Shown here in pieces: positions 1 to 8,735 of a stretch of 64,000 bases of DNA. Below the pieces are notes generated by a model that saw nothing but the letters and a program-made list of their open reading frames with translations, ran no database searches and was not told the origin of the DNA. Position numbers and translations under genes: made by a program. Source of the stretch: Haliscomenobacteraceae bacterium (GTDB taxonomy: Bacteria > Bacteroidota > Bacteroidia > Chitinophagales > Saprospiraceae); NCBI GenBank assembly GCA_947501115.1, contig CANMVX010000007.1, forward strand, positions 55,267-119,266. Reading direction: 5' to 3'. Positions within the stretch are counted from its first letter, which is position 1, and each line of letters begins with the position of its first letter.

Positions 1-849
1 TCTTCTTGCTTCTTCTGACTCAGGGCTTCCTGGAGTTAGTGGTTTAGCGCCAGCAGCGGGAGGATTGCCACCTGGAACGGCTGGTTTTGCTGCCGCGGGT
101 GGAGGCGTTACTGGCTTACTTCTTCCTCTGTTTCTATCGAAGGAATTGGTATCAATTTTACCCAAAATCTTTAAACCTCTTAATTCAGGGGTTTCCGCTC
201 TCATCATATTTCCGTCCTCAGTGACCACTGGTGGCGTAACTTTGATGGCCTGCACTTCAGGTTTAGCGGGCGTATTTAGTAAGGAACTAACTACGGTGTT
301 TGATGGTGGCGTTGATTTTTTTTCTTTCTCAATAGAAGGCTTTTGTACCACTTTAGGTACTTCAGCTTGAATTTTTGCTTCAGGTGTGGCGGAAGCTGGG
401 GGATTAACAGGCGGTTCACTTGGTTTTGCAGGCGTTTTTACCGCCGCTGGTACAACGACTTCAGATTTTTCTTTCTCTTTAGTTCTTTGTTGTAAACGGC
501 TGGAAAGATCTATTTTACCGATAACGGTAGGGCGTTGCAACTGAATAGCGCCTTCCGGTCTCCCTGACTTTTCCTCTGCAACAGGCGCTACAATCTCTTT
601 CGGAGCTTCTGTTGCAGCAACATCAAGCTCTTCCTTTCCGGTCTTTCCCGCACCAAAACTGACTGATTTTGCCTGTTGTTTAATATCTCCTGATTTCTGG
701 AACTCTTTTAACAGCTCAGAATACATCTGGTCTGTTATTTTAGCGGTGGGTTTATTTTCCACCTCGTATCCTTTTTTGGCAAGATGCTCAACGAGTGTGG
801 ACAAGCCCACGTTTAGTTCCTTTACTATCTGAATAAGTTTCAACGGCAT
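1..849 (-). CDS. infB: Translation initiation factor IF-2, N-terminal part (cut by window edge)
   Basis: The reading frame starts at the ATG at 849 and stays open to base 1, giving the first 283 codons; the GTPase core lies outside the window. The start MPLKLIQIVKELNVGLSTLV is the small helical IF2_N domain typical of Bacteroidota IF-2. After it comes a long Pro/Ala/Lys-rich linker, and near the cut a segment ELRGLKILGKIDTNSFDRN resembles the conserved pre-GTPase stretch of this family. IF-2 places initiator tRNA on the ribosome. It is the third gene of a rimP-nusA-infB operon, 67 bp after nusA. No other ATG lies in frame just upstream. The identity is secure; only the C-terminal two thirds is missing. 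Confidence 0.93.
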   Translation of the reverse strand, partial: MPLKLIQIVKELNVGLSTLVEHLAKKGYEVENKPTAKITDQMYSELLKEFQKSGDIKQQAKSVSFGAGKTGKEELDVAATEAPKEIVAPVAEEKSGRPEGAIQLQRPTVIGKIDLSSRLQQRTKEKEKSEVVVPAAVKTPAKPSEPPVNPPASATPEAKIQAEVPKVVQKPSIEKEKKSTPPSNTVVSSLLNTPAKPEVQAIKVTPPVVTEDGNMMRAETPELRGLKILGKIDTNSFDRNRGRSKPVTPPPAAAKPAVPGGNPPAAGAKPLTPGSPESEEARR

Positions 850-916
850 TCGATTTAATACTAATTTGCAGTGCAAAACTACAAAAGAGTTTCGTTAAAT
901 TATAATAGGAATTTCA

Positions 917-2155
917 TCATTCCTCAAATTCCGCCGCAAGAACAGATAAAACTTCCTCAATTGTTTCAGTTTCCAGGTCTGTGCGGCGAATTAGTTCTTC
1001 TTTGCTTAGGGTTAACACGCTTCTTGCGGTGTCACAGCCAATGCCTTTAAGGGCATCAATAACCCATCCTTCTATTTCGTCTGAGAATTCTTCTAAATCA
1101 ACATCGTCGATTTCAAATTCCTCATTATTTCTAAATACATCAATCTCAAATCCAGTAAGTAAACCCGCTAATTTAATATTTGTTCCCCCTTTTCCAATAG
1201 CCAATGAAACCTGTTCCGGTTCTAAAAACACTTTTACGCGCTTTTTTTCTTGATTTACATTGATGGAGGTTACCTTAGCTGGTGTGAGAGCACGCTGGAT
1301 ATACAATTGTAAATTGTTTGTGTAATTTACAATATCAATATTCTCGTTATTTAATTCTCTAACAATACCATGTATTCTTGATCCTTTCATTCCGACGCAA
1401 GCACCCACTGGATCAATTCTATCATCAAAAGATTCCACAGCCACTTTCGCGCGCTCGCCTGGCATCCTGACGATTTTACGAATAGAAATCAGACCATCCT
1501 CTATTTCTGGTACTTCCTGTTCCAATAGTTTCTCTAAAAATAAAGAATCTGTTCTTGAAGCAATAACCGTTGGGTTATTATTCCTCATTTCTACTGATTT
1601 GATAACGGCCTTCACTAAATCTCCTTTGCGATAGTAGTCACCTTTTATCATCTCAGTTTTTGGTAAAATAAGCTCATTTCCTGTGGCATCATCAACAATT
1701 AAAATTTCTTTCTTTAGTATTTGATGCACTTCAGCGGTAACTATTTCACCTAATCTATCATTGTATTTTTTGAATACTTCTTCTTTCTCAAGATCCATAA
1801 TTCTTGAAATGAGGGTTTGACGGGCAGCCATAATAGACCTTCTGCCGAAATCCTCAAGTTGCAACTGCTCGTAGCATTCTTCCCCCACCTCGTAATCAGC
1901 ATCGATAGAAATAGCCTCAGATATAGATATTTGGCTTTTTTCATCAGCCACTTCTCCGTCGGGGACTATTTCTCTAACCCGCCATAATTCTAAATCGCCT
2001 TTTTGCGTATTAACAATGACATCGAAATTTTCGTCAGAGCCAAACTTCTTTTTGATTAGGGTACGGAATACATCCTCCAAAACCCTTACCATAGTAGGAC
2101 GGTCAATATTTTTACCATCCTTAAATTCTGAAAATGTTTCTACAAGGTTCAGCAT
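917..2155 (-). CDS. nusA: Transcription termination/antitermination factor NusA
   Basis: 412 aa. An N-terminal RNA-polymerase-binding domain (about 1-130) is followed by an S1 domain (about 135-200) and two KH domains. KH1 carries GACVGMKGSRIHG near residue 251 and KH2 carries SLAIGKGGTNIKLAG near residue 317. The tail of about 60 residues is acidic and helix-hairpin-like rather than the duplicated acidic repeats of enterobacterial NusA. NusA binds RNA polymerase and nascent RNA and modulates pausing, termination and antitermination. It sits 12 bp after rimP and 67 bp before infB, the classic operon order. The ATG at 2155 gives the expected start MLNLVETFSEFK. Confidence 0.97.
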   Translation of the reverse strand: MLNLVETFSEFKDGKNIDRPTMVRVLEDVFRTLIKKKFGSDENFDVIVNTQKGDLELWRVREIVPDGEVADEKSQISISEAISIDADYEVGEECYEQLQLEDFGRRSIMAARQTLISRIMDLEKEEVFKKYNDRLGEIVTAEVHQILKKEILIVDDATGNELILPKTEMIKGDYYRKGDLVKAVIKSVEMRNNNPTVIASRTDSLFLEKLLEQEVPEIEDGLISIRKIVRMPGERAKVAVESFDDRIDPVGACVGMKGSRIHGIVRELNNENIDIVNYTNNLQLYIQRALTPAKVTSINVNQEKKRVKVFLEPEQVSLAIGKGGTNIKLAGLLTGFEIDVFRNNEEFEIDDVDLEEFSDEIEGWVIDALKGIGCDTARSVLTLSKEELIRRTDLETETIEEVLSVLAAEFEE

Positions 2156-2167
2156 AATTTTATCCTT

Positions 2168-2647
2168 TTAAAATGAAACCTTAACGAGTGCGTTTTTGAT
2201 AGTGCTAAAAGAACACCTTTTCTCAAATGGGGTATTTACTTTTTTCTTCCCCTCTAAAATTTTTTCTTCCCAAACAATTAAAACACCTTCATCATCAGCT
2301 TCTTTCATAATACCAGTAACCTGACTATCATCATCAAGGGTTATAACTAATTTTCTACCCAAATGTTTTTTATATTGCCTGGGCAGACTTAAGGGACGAC
2401 TAACACCTGGGGATGAAACTTCCAGGGTGTAGGTTTCGCCTAACCATTTATTTTCGTCTAAAATTCCTTCCAGAAACCGGCTGACCGTCCGACATACATC
2501 AAAGTCAACGCCTGTATCACTGTCTATAAATACTTCGACTTTTTGCCTGACAGAAATGCTGATATCCAATAAAAAGCAATGACTTATTTCAGGTTCCTGA
2601 AATTTTTCTGCCAATAAATAGCTTAGTTTTTCCTTGATTTCGTCCAT
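2168..2647 (-). CDS. rimP: Ribosome maturation factor RimP
   Basis: 159 aa, the usual length. It has the RimP N-domain signature around VEVFIDSDTGVDFDVCRTVS and LEVSSPGVSRPL, and a C-terminal SH3-like beta domain (about 85-159). RimP assists maturation of the 30S subunit. It is the first gene of the rimP-nusA-infB operon. Upstream lies a hairpin with a U-tract (2675-2692) and, beyond it, a candidate -7 element on the minus strand (2720-2727), so the operon may have an attenuated leader. The ATG at 2647 opens directly into the conserved domain. Confidence 0.95.
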   Translation of the reverse strand: MDEIKEKLSYLLAEKFQEPEISHCFLLDISISVRQKVEVFIDSDTGVDFDVCRTVSRFLEGILDENKWLGETYTLEVSSPGVSRPLSLPRQYKKHLGRKLVITLDDDSQVTGIMKEADDEGVLIVWEEKILEGKKKVNTPFEKRCSFSTIKNALVKVSF

Positions 2648-2664
2648 AAATATTAAATTGGTTT

Positions 2665-2692
2665 AAAATAAAAAAGAGGGTTATTTCCCTCT
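2665..2692 (-). terminator. Terminator-like hairpin in the rimP leader (candidate attenuator)
   Basis: On the minus strand AGAGGG (2692-2687) pairs with CCCTCT (2680-2675) across a 6-nt loop and is followed by a T-rich run (TTTTTATTTT). It lies 28 bp before the rimP ATG. No minus-strand gene lies upstream that it could serve, because mqnC runs the other way. If the promoter at 2720-2727 is real, the hairpin is in the 5-prime leader of rimP-nusA-infB. The attenuation role is inference. Confidence 0.5.
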
Positions 2693-2719
2693 CACTTACT
2701 TTTTCCCATTTTTACTCGG

Positions 2720-2727
2720 CAAAGATA
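2720..2727 (-). promoter_or_regulatory. Candidate -7 promoter element for rimP-nusA-infB
   Basis: CAAAGATA on the plus strand reads TATCTTTG on the minus strand, an exact match to the Bacteroidota TAnnTTTG -7 element. It lies about 75 bp upstream of rimP. No convincing -33 TTTG box is visible, so the call rests on the -7 motif and position. Confidence 0.45.
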
Positions 2728-2834
2728 ATGAATTATTTTGTTTTTTTATAAAAATCTTATTTTTTGATATGATAAGGCTCATATTGTTTATTATTAGCCC
2801 CGCATCATTTTCTTTTTTTGAACTTACATATAAC

Positions 2835-2842
2835 TATCTTTG
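2835..2842 (+). promoter_or_regulatory. Candidate -7 promoter element for mqnC
   Basis: TATCTTTG matches the Bacteroidota TAnnTTTG -7 consensus and ends 37 bp before the chosen mqnC ATG. It faces the minus-strand copy at 2720-2727, so the two operons appear to be driven by divergent promoters about 110 bp apart. Confidence 0.5.
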
Positions 2843-2879
2843 TTTTCTAAAATGATATGATTTTAAACGGAAATTGGAA

Positions 2880-4022
2880 ATGAACAAAGACACACTTTTA
2901 CATAGAGCCTTAAAAGGTGAATTTTTATCCCCTGAAGAAGGTGTTTTTCTTTTTGAGAATGTTCCCACCGCAGAATTAATGGAGGTAGGGAATATGATCC
3001 GTTTTAAACTCAATCCTGAAAAAAAAGTAACCTGGATTATAGATAGAAATTCAAACACAACGAATGTTTGTGTGGCTAACTGTAAATTCTGTAATTTCTA
3101 CCGACGACCAGGTCACGAAGAATCCTACATTACTTCACTCGAGGAGTATGCAGTTAAAATTGAGGAAACTTTTAGGTTGGGCGGAGAACAATTATTACTT
3201 CAAGGTGGACATCATCCCGATTTAGGGTTGAATTATTATGTTAACCTTTTCAGGGAACTTAAAAAACGGTACCCTCTGCTTAAGTTACACGCTTTAGGGC
3301 CGCCTGAAATTGCACACATCACTAAATTGGAGGGCTCAACTCATATTGAGGTGTTAAAAGCTTTAAAAGAAGCCGGATTAGATTCTTTGCCTGGTGCTGG
3401 AGCGGAAATTCTGGATGATAGGGTGAGAAGATTGATTTCTAAAGGTAAATGCGGTGCCGATGAATGGTTAGATGTCATGAGGGCAGCGCACAAAATTGAT
3501 TTGACGACCTCCGCGACGCTCATGTTCGGTCATATTGAAACCAATTTGGAGCGAATGGAGCATTTGGTCAAAATACGACAGGTTCAAAGTGAAAAACCCT
3601 CGCATACTAAAGGTTTTATCGCATTTATCCCCTGGCCTTTTCAAGATGAAGATACTATTTTAAAGAAATTAAAACGGGCAAGAAATGCCTGTACCGGCGA
3701 TGAATATATTAGAATGATTGCTTTAAGTAGAATAATGTTGCCAAATGTTCAGCATATTCAGGCCTCCTGGTTAACTGTAGGGAAAACGGTAGCTCAGGTT
3801 TGTTTGCATTCTGGTGCCGATGATTTCGGTTCTATAATGATAGAAGAAAATGTCGTTTCCGCCGCAGGTGCCCGTTTTCGTTTTACCGCCAATGGTATTC
3901 AGGAAGCCATTATTGAGGCGGGTTTTGAACCTCAATTGAGAAACCAACAGTATGAATACCGTAGGCTACCTGAAAATATGGAACAACAAATTTTGAATAG
4001 AGAAGAAATGCTGGTAGATTAA
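2880..4022 (+). CDS. mqnC: Cyclic dehypoxanthinyl futalosine synthase MqnC (radical SAM)
   Basis: 380 aa from the ATG at 2880; a TTG six bases earlier is possible but less likely. A radical SAM cluster motif CVANCKFC (Cys 64, 68 and 71) binds the 4Fe-4S cluster. The stretches LLQGGHHPDLGL and AGLDSLPGAGAEIL are family signatures that distinguish MqnC from the related MqnE. The enzyme cyclises dehypoxanthinyl futalosine in the futalosine route to menaquinone. No other mqn gene lies in the window. The downstream purine nucleoside phosphorylase starts 23 bp later, so the two may be cotranscribed. Assignment is from motifs and overall resemblance. Confidence 0.92.
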   Translation: MNKDTLLHRALKGEFLSPEEGVFLFENVPTAELMEVGNMIRFKLNPEKKVTWIIDRNSNTTNVCVANCKFCNFYRRPGHEESYITSLEEYAVKIEETFRLGGEQLLLQGGHHPDLGLNYYVNLFRELKKRYPLLKLHALGPPEIAHITKLEGSTHIEVLKALKEAGLDSLPGAGAEILDDRVRRLISKGKCGADEWLDVMRAAHKIDLTTSATLMFGHIETNLERMEHLVKIRQVQSEKPSHTKGFIAFIPWPFQDEDTILKKLKRARNACTGDEYIRMIALSRIMLPNVQHIQASWLTVGKTVAQVCLHSGADDFGSIMIEENVVSAAGARFRFTANGIQEAIIEAGFEPQLRNQQYEYRRLPENMEQQILNREEMLVD

Positions 4023-4045
4023 AATACACCAATAAATGACATTCA

Positions 4046-4864
4046 ATGAGGTTTGACAATGCAGAAGAATCTATAGCCTATATTCGGTCTAAAACAGATT
4101 TTGATCCTGAATTTGGGCTAATTCTGGGAACGGGTCTTGGGAATCTTTCCGATGAAATAGAAGTGGTACACCAGTTTGATTATGCTAAAATTCCACATTT
4201 TTCCATTTCAACGGTCGAAAGTCATAAAAGCAAGCTCATATTTGGTTTTCTGGCGGGTAGAAAAGTAGTGGCTATGGCTGGGAGATTCCATTATTACGAA
4301 GGATATTCTGCGGCGGAAGTTACCTTTCCTCTCATTGTATTGAAAAAATTGGGTATTAAGAGATTATTTATAAGCAATGCTGCCGGTTCCGTGAATCCCT
4401 CCATTTATGCAGGTGATCTGGTGCTTGTCCGTGATCATATTAATCTTACCCCCGATAATCCACTCCGGGGAATAAATGATGAAAGGCTTGGCCCACGTTT
4501 TCCCGATATGTTACATGCTTATGACCATGAGGGTAATAAAAAAGTGCTGGCATTAGCTTCAACATTAGGAATTAAACTCCATGAGGGCGTTTATCTGGGT
4601 TTACAAGGTCCAAATATGGAAACACCTGCTGAATATAAATTTGCCCATATTATTGGCGCCGATGTTTTGGGAATGTCCACCGTGTCAGAGGTTATCATGG
4701 CAAAATATTTATCTTTGCCTCTTTTCGTATTTTCCATTGCGACAAATAGATGCTATCCTCTAGATGAAATAGGAGTTTCAACCGTAGAGGAGGTAATAAA
4801 AATGGCTCAGAAATCAGGAGTTACCTTATCAAAACTCATCAAGGAAATTCTCCTGACACTATAA
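4046..4864 (+). CDS. punA: Purine nucleoside phosphorylase (trimeric, PNP/MTAP family)
   Basis: 272 aa, the normal length for trimeric PNP. Family motifs are clear: LILGTGLGNLSDEI near the N-terminus, MAGRFHYYEGYSAAEVTFP, the SNAAG stretch, and GPNMETPAEYKFAHIIGADV followed by GMSTVSE. It splits purine (2-deoxy)ribonucleosides with phosphate for salvage. The phosphate-binding loop normally read as PGHxG is here VESHKSK, the form seen in other Bacteroidota. It lies 23 bp after mqnC and 9 bp before hisF, so it probably shares their transcript. The gene symbol is by family, not by a tested ortholog. Confidence 0.92.
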   Translation: MRFDNAEESIAYIRSKTDFDPEFGLILGTGLGNLSDEIEVVHQFDYAKIPHFSISTVESHKSKLIFGFLAGRKVVAMAGRFHYYEGYSAAEVTFPLIVLKKLGIKRLFISNAAGSVNPSIYAGDLVLVRDHINLTPDNPLRGINDERLGPRFPDMLHAYDHEGNKKVLALASTLGIKLHEGVYLGLQGPNMETPAEYKFAHIIGADVLGMSTVSEVIMAKYLSLPLFVFSIATNRCYPLDEIGVSTVEEVIKMAQKSGVTLSKLIKEILLTL

Positions 4865-4873
4865 TACGTTACT

Positions 4874-5629
4874 ATGTTGGCAAAAAGAATTATCCCTTGC
4901 TTAGATATTAAGGATGGCAGAACAGTTAAGGGCGTGAATTTTGTAGATTTGAAAGATGCCGGTGATCCGGTGGAACTTGGAAAACGATATTGTGATGAAG
5001 GGGCCGATGAGCTTGTTTTTCTGGATATTACCGCAACGCACGAGAAACGGAAAACATTAGCCGCTCTGGCTAAGAATATTGCACAACATCTGAATATTCC
5101 ATTTACTATTGGTGGTGGAATCTCTTCTGTGAACGATGCCTCTTATTTATTGGAAGCAGGAGCAGATAAGATTTCTATAAATTCTGCCGCAGTCAAAAAC
5201 CCCGATCTCATTAATCAATTGGCAGATACTTTTGGAAATCAATTTGTTGTCGTTGCCATCGATGCCAAACAAATAAACGGAGAGTGGTTCGTTTTTCTAA
5301 ATGGTGGCCGTCTGCCTACTGATATCCCTCTCCTTAAATGGGCAAAAGAAGCCGAAAATCGAGGGGCAGGTGAGATATTGTTCACCTCAATGGATCATGA
5401 TGGTACTAAAAATGGATTCGCCTGTCAAGCCTTAGCTAAAATGTCCGATTTAGTTGGTATTCCCATTATTGCCTCTGGCGGTGCAGGAAATATCGATCAT
5501 TTTTCAGAGGTTTTTACCGTTGGTAAAGCTGATGCGGGTCTGGCTGCTTCTATTTTCCATTTCAATGAAGTCAACATTCCAGAACTTAAGCAAGCGCTTA
5601 AAAGTAATGGAATTTCTGTAAGATATTAA
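4874..5629 (+). CDS. hisF: Imidazole glycerol phosphate synthase subunit HisF
   Basis: 251 aa TIM barrel. The catalytic aspartates lie in [12 protein letters not shown] (residue 11) and VVAIDAKQ (about residue 130). Phosphate-binding glycines appear in IGGGISS and IIASGGAG. HisF uses ammonia from HisH to make imidazole glycerol phosphate and AICAR in histidine synthesis. It is followed 9 bp later by hisIE, the neighbouring pathway step. The rest of the his genes are not in this window. Confidence 0.97.
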   Translation: MLAKRIIPCLDIKDGRTVKGVNFVDLKDAGDPVELGKRYCDEGADELVFLDITATHEKRKTLAALAKNIAQHLNIPFTIGGGISSVNDASYLLEAGADKISINSAAVKNPDLINQLADTFGNQFVVVAIDAKQINGEWFVFLNGGRLPTDIPLLKWAKEAENRGAGEILFTSMDHDGTKNGFACQALAKMSDLVGIPIIASGGAGNIDHFSEVFTVGKADAGLAASIFHFNEVNIPELKQALKSNGISVRY

Positions 5630-5638
5630 TAACCTATA

Positions 5639-6262
5639 ATGCAAACTAAGTCTCTCGCAATACCCGATTTTTCAAAAAATGATCTTGTCCCAGCTATTAT
5701 TCAAGATGTAAACACTGGGGTAGTACTCATGTTGGGCTATGTTAATGAGGAAGCTTTCCAGGTAACGTTAAATACCTCAAAAGTAACTTTCTTCAGTCGG
5801 TCTAAAAATAGACTGTGGATGAAAGGGGAATCCTCAGGCAATATTTTACATTTAAAAAGTTGGCACCTCGATTGTGATGCTGATACGCTGCTTTTTTTTG
5901 TAGAACCAACAGGGCCAGTTTGTCACACGGGTGAAGATACTTGCTTTTCTTTGCCAAATAAAAAGGCAGACTTTTTAAAAACTTTAGAAAGTATTATTAA
6001 TAATAGAAAATCAGAAGGTCAGGCAAGTTCCTACACTGCCTCTCTTTTTGCAAAAGGCATAAATAAAATCGCTCAAAAAGTAGGGGAGGAAGCCGTCGAA
6101 TTAGTCATCGAAGCCAAAGATGATAATTTAGATCTGTTTTTAAATGAAGCAGCTGATTTGATGTATCATTATCTCATTTTGCTGTCTGCTAAAAATACTT
6201 CCTTGAACGATGTAATAGAGATATTGGAAGAGCGGCATAAAGTTCAAATCAATCATAAATAA
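5639..6262 (+). CDS. hisIE: Bifunctional phosphoribosyl-AMP cyclohydrolase / phosphoribosyl-ATP pyrophosphatase
   Basis: 207 aa fusion. The N-terminal HisI part (about 1-110) has MLGYVNEEAF, the FFSRSKNRLWMKGESSGN core and metal-binding Cys/Asp residues in DCDADTLL and GPVCHTGEDTCF. The C-terminal HisE part (about 120-207) has the pyrophosphohydrolase motif KVGEEAVELVIEAK. Together they carry out the second and third steps of histidine biosynthesis. It follows hisF by 9 bp and precedes the SCP2 gene by 10 bp. Both active-site motifs are intact. Confidence 0.96.
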   Translation: MQTKSLAIPDFSKNDLVPAIIQDVNTGVVLMLGYVNEEAFQVTLNTSKVTFFSRSKNRLWMKGESSGNILHLKSWHLDCDADTLLFFVEPTGPVCHTGEDTCFSLPNKKADFLKTLESIINNRKSEGQASSYTASLFAKGINKIAQKVGEEAVELVIEAKDDNLDLFLNEAADLMYHYLILLSAKNTSLNDVIEILEERHKVQINHK

Positions 6263-6272
6263 GACTATAACT

Positions 6273-6572
6273 ATGACTTTACAAGACATTACAGCTCAAT
6301 TTGAAGCTCAGTCAGGTAATTTCCCTTCTATTGGGAAAAGTATTAAATTTCAATTTAATGAAGGTGCCGTTTTTATCGATCTAAATGGCACTTTTCCGCA
6401 AATTAGTAATGCTGATAGTGACGCCGATTGTACAATTGTTACCAGCATTGAAACAATGGAGCAACTTCGTAGCGGTTCTTTAAATCCTATGATGGCTATT
6501 ATGAGCGGTAAAATTAAAGTAAAAGGAGATATGAGCGTGGCAATGAAATTGCAGTCTATGTTGGGCGCTTAA
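6273..6572 (+). CDS. SCP2 sterol-binding-domain protein
   Basis: 99 aa, a single SCP2-like lipid-binding fold. The C-terminal stretch MMAIMSGKIKVKGDMSVAMKLQSML is the conserved part of this family, and the N-terminal half has the alternating beta pattern with FNEGAVFIDLNG. There is no signal peptide, so it is probably cytosolic. It closes the mqnC-pnp-hisF-hisIE run by position (10 bp gap) and is followed by a strong terminator. Its ligand and any link to histidine or menaquinone synthesis are unknown. Confidence 0.85.
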   Translation: MTLQDITAQFEAQSGNFPSIGKSIKFQFNEGAVFIDLNGTFPQISNADSDADCTIVTSIETMEQLRSGSLNPMMAIMSGKIKVKGDMSVAMKLQSMLGA

Positions 6573-6599
6573 TCCGAAAGGTGTCATTGAACCGTTCTT

Positions 6600-7265
6600 T
6601 CAGATTGGGATGGAATCAATATCCCAATCTGATTTTATTGTTATTCTTTCCTTCGTTTCCGGGTGATTAAAGTGCAATTCTGAAGCGTGAAGACCTACGC
6701 CCTCCCTCTTCCAGAGCTTTCCCCCATAGAGTACATCTCCCGCAATCGGGAAACCTATCGAAGCTAGTTGAGCTCTGATTTGATGATATTTGCCCGTCAT
6801 TAACTCGATATTTAACAACGTTCGATGTCCAACTAAGCCTATTTTACTGAAATTCAGCTTTACCTCCTGGTTTGCCTGGCTTTTCTGTTTGGATATTATA
6901 GCTTTTTTTTGTAAAAAATCCTTGTAAAGGTAGCCTTTAAGGCTCCCTGAGGGATTGGGAACCTCTCCGTCCACTAAGGCTACATAGTATTTCCGAACGG
7001 ACTTTTTTTCAAATTGGGCATTCATTATTTTTAAAACAGAGGGTTTTTTAGCAAAAAGGATAATCCCACTGGTTGGGCGGTCTAAACGATGCACAATACC
7101 TACAAATGGTTTTTTAGCAGTTAATAGAAGGTGAGAATAGACTAAGTCTTCTAAAGTAATGATTTGAGGTGAAATTTTTTCTACAGCTATTCCAGCCGGT
7201 TTGTCCACAATAAGTAGAAACTTGTCTTCAAAAAGAATTCGTTGTTTAAACTGTTCGGGGGACAT
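6600..7265 (-). CDS. RluA-family pseudouridine synthase
   Basis: 221 aa. The catalytic motif GIVHRLDRPTSGIILFAK, with its Asp, lies near residue 58, and the C-terminal GKYHQIRAQLASIGFPIAGD is also typical. It lacks an N-terminal S4 domain and is short, as in TruC/RluC-like stand-alone enzymes. It converts uridine to pseudouridine in tRNA or rRNA; the exact target cannot be read from sequence. It is convergent with the his operon, and its 3-prime end overlaps the terminator stem. Confidence 0.92.
   Translation of the reverse strand: MSPEQFKQRILFEDKFLLIVDKPAGIAVEKISPQIITLEDLVYSHLLLTAKKPFVGIVHRLDRPTSGIILFAKKPSVLKIMNAQFEKKSVRKYYVALVDGEVPNPSGSLKGYLYKDFLQKKAIISKQKSQANQEVKLNFSKIGLVGHRTLLNIELMTGKYHQIRAQLASIGFPIAGDVLYGGKLWKREGVGLHASELHFNHPETKERITIKSDWDIDSIPI
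6601..6640 (+). terminator. Intrinsic terminator after the SCP2 gene
   Basis: A perfect 11-bp stem, CAGATTGGGAT (6601-6611) with ATCCCAATCTG (6621-6631), has a 9-nt loop and is followed by a T-rich run on the plus strand. It fits termination of the his/SCP2 transcript. The stem overlaps the last codons of the convergent pseudouridine synthase gene. Confidence 0.75.
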
Positions 7266-7333
7266 TTCCTGATGTATTTAGTGGGTTAAAATAAAAAATA
7301 TTCGTACATTTAAAAAAATCAAAGTTACATTAA

Positions 7334-7729
7334 ATGAAATTAGCAATATTTTTTCATTCTGCTTTATTGTCCTTCCTAATGTTGCAAACCGCTTGCGTCG
7401 GTAAAAAGAATGATTCATTTCCAACATTATTACAAGGAAAATGGCAACATATTGACGATAAAACGAACTTTTTGATTTTTGAAGGAAATAAACGGAAAGA
7501 AATGGCTGAAGGAATGGAGGAGTGGGATGTTGAAGAAATAATCATTTCTGATCATTGCAAAAATAATTCAAATCCCGGGAGTGACCCTAATCAGGAAAAA
7601 GGGTTTTATATCTCTGCCTTAACCTCTGATTTATGTTGGTATATATCTTTTGTCGATGAGGAAACCTTGTCCTTAATTTATATGGGAAGAGGAAACACAT
7701 TAACTTATAAAAGAGTTAGACAGAAATAG
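7334..7729 (+). CDS. Small lipoprotein of unknown function
   Basis: 131 aa. The N-terminus has a lysine, a hydrophobic run and a lipobox-like LQTAC ending at Cys 21, so it is probably a lipoprotein. The mature part has the pattern LLQGKWQHIDDKTNFLIFEG, then later LTSDLCWYISFVDEETLSLIYMGRGNTLTYKRV. This resembles lipocalin-like small domains that measure loss of fold from a beta barrel, but the match is weak. It stands alone between convergent and divergent neighbours. Function unknown. Confidence 0.75.
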   Translation: MKLAIFFHSALLSFLMLQTACVGKKNDSFPTLLQGKWQHIDDKTNFLIFEGNKRKEMAEGMEEWDVEEIIISDHCKNNSNPGSDPNQEKGFYISALTSDLCWYISFVDEETLSLIYMGRGNTLTYKRVRQK

Positions 7730-7784
7730 TATGTAACATCATCAGGGATGTAGGGTATAAAGTCTTGATTTATTTAAATGCCGA

Positions 7785-8735
7785 TTAGATCACAGGAAGC
7801 GGAATAAAGGTTTCAGTATTCCATGACGACATGTGTTTACTGAAGAACTGGTCACAATAAAGGCATATATTTTTCAATTCCTCGGTTTGTCTTTTAGCCT
7901 CTTCAAAAGATATACCCAGATGTTCCCCCATTTTTTGAGGTTGCCCATCATTTAAGGCCATAAATACCGGATGAGTGCTCACTCTTTCTAATATTTCCGA
8001 TACTTTTTGAGCTCTGGCATCGCCCATAGGGTATTTGGTTCCGGGACAACATGGGTTAATTTTCCATAGCTGAATACTAACTTCCTGAGAAATATCGGTA
8101 TGGCCACCAAGAAAATTTCTCGCACCTGAATGAATTGAACAGAAATTATGATTCGGATCTTTCGTCCATACATCTGTTTTTAATGCCCTGCCTCTCGCCC
8201 AATTTCCACCCAACCATAGGTCCTCCGTCGATCCCCAATAGGCCCAGCTCACCTTGGTGTTGTCTAAAAGATAGGAGGTTTCAGCATCATTGTCAAAATA
8301 GATTTTTCGACTGGAAAACAAGGCTTTTAGTCTGGACAAATGGTTTTCTTTATGGGTATGAAAACGATCTATGCTGGCAATGTCAATGCGTGTAACACCA
8401 AGATCGAGTAATTTGTCCAATATTTTTTCATTCAGCAAATCGCCATTGGTTTGAAGCATTATTCTGGTAGCGTTGCCGTATTTGGTCTGAAGCGCACTCA
8501 ATATTTCATATAAAATTTTTTTTTCAGACAGAGGTTCACCACCTGATAGTATCAATCGGTCTATTTTGTCGGGCAAATTGTGAACAATCCTCAGGCAATC
8601 TTCTAAACTCATCCTTTCTCCCGAAGGTCCCGAATTATTGTAACAATGGTCGCACCGGTCATTACATAACTGGGTAAAAACCCAATAAAGGGAAGGGACA
8701 TAATTGAAATCAGATATTTCTTCCTGGTTGAGCAT
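7785..8735 (-). CDS. Radical SAM protein of unknown substrate
   Basis: 316 aa. The cluster motif CNDRCDHC (Cys 24, 28 and 31) and SAM-binding LSGGEPLSE are intact. Extra cysteines follow: NFCSIHSG mid-protein, NPCCPGT, and NICLYCDQF near the C-terminus, which could bind an auxiliary Fe-S cluster as in SPASM or twitch proteins. The ATG at 8735 directly abuts the stop of the GH32 gene, so the two are translated from one mRNA. No precursor peptide gene was seen beside it. The substrate is not recognisable. Confidence 0.85.
   Translation of the reverse strand: MLNQEEISDFNYVPSLYWVFTQLCNDRCDHCYNNSGPSGERMSLEDCLRIVHNLPDKIDRLILSGGEPLSEKKILYEILSALQTKYGNATRIMLQTNGDLLNEKILDKLLDLGVTRIDIASIDRFHTHKENHLSRLKALFSSRKIYFDNDAETSYLLDNTKVSWAYWGSTEDLWLGGNWARGRALKTDVWTKDPNHNFCSIHSGARNFLGGHTDISQEVSIQLWKINPCCPGTKYPMGDARAQKVSEILERVSTHPVFMALNDGQPQKMGEHLGISFEEAKRQTEELKNICLYCDQFFSKHMSSWNTETFIPLPVI

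Noticed and set aside
65..370. 101-aa plus-strand open frame
   Set aside because: It is the antisense of the infB linker, which has clear IF-2 sequence on the minus strand.
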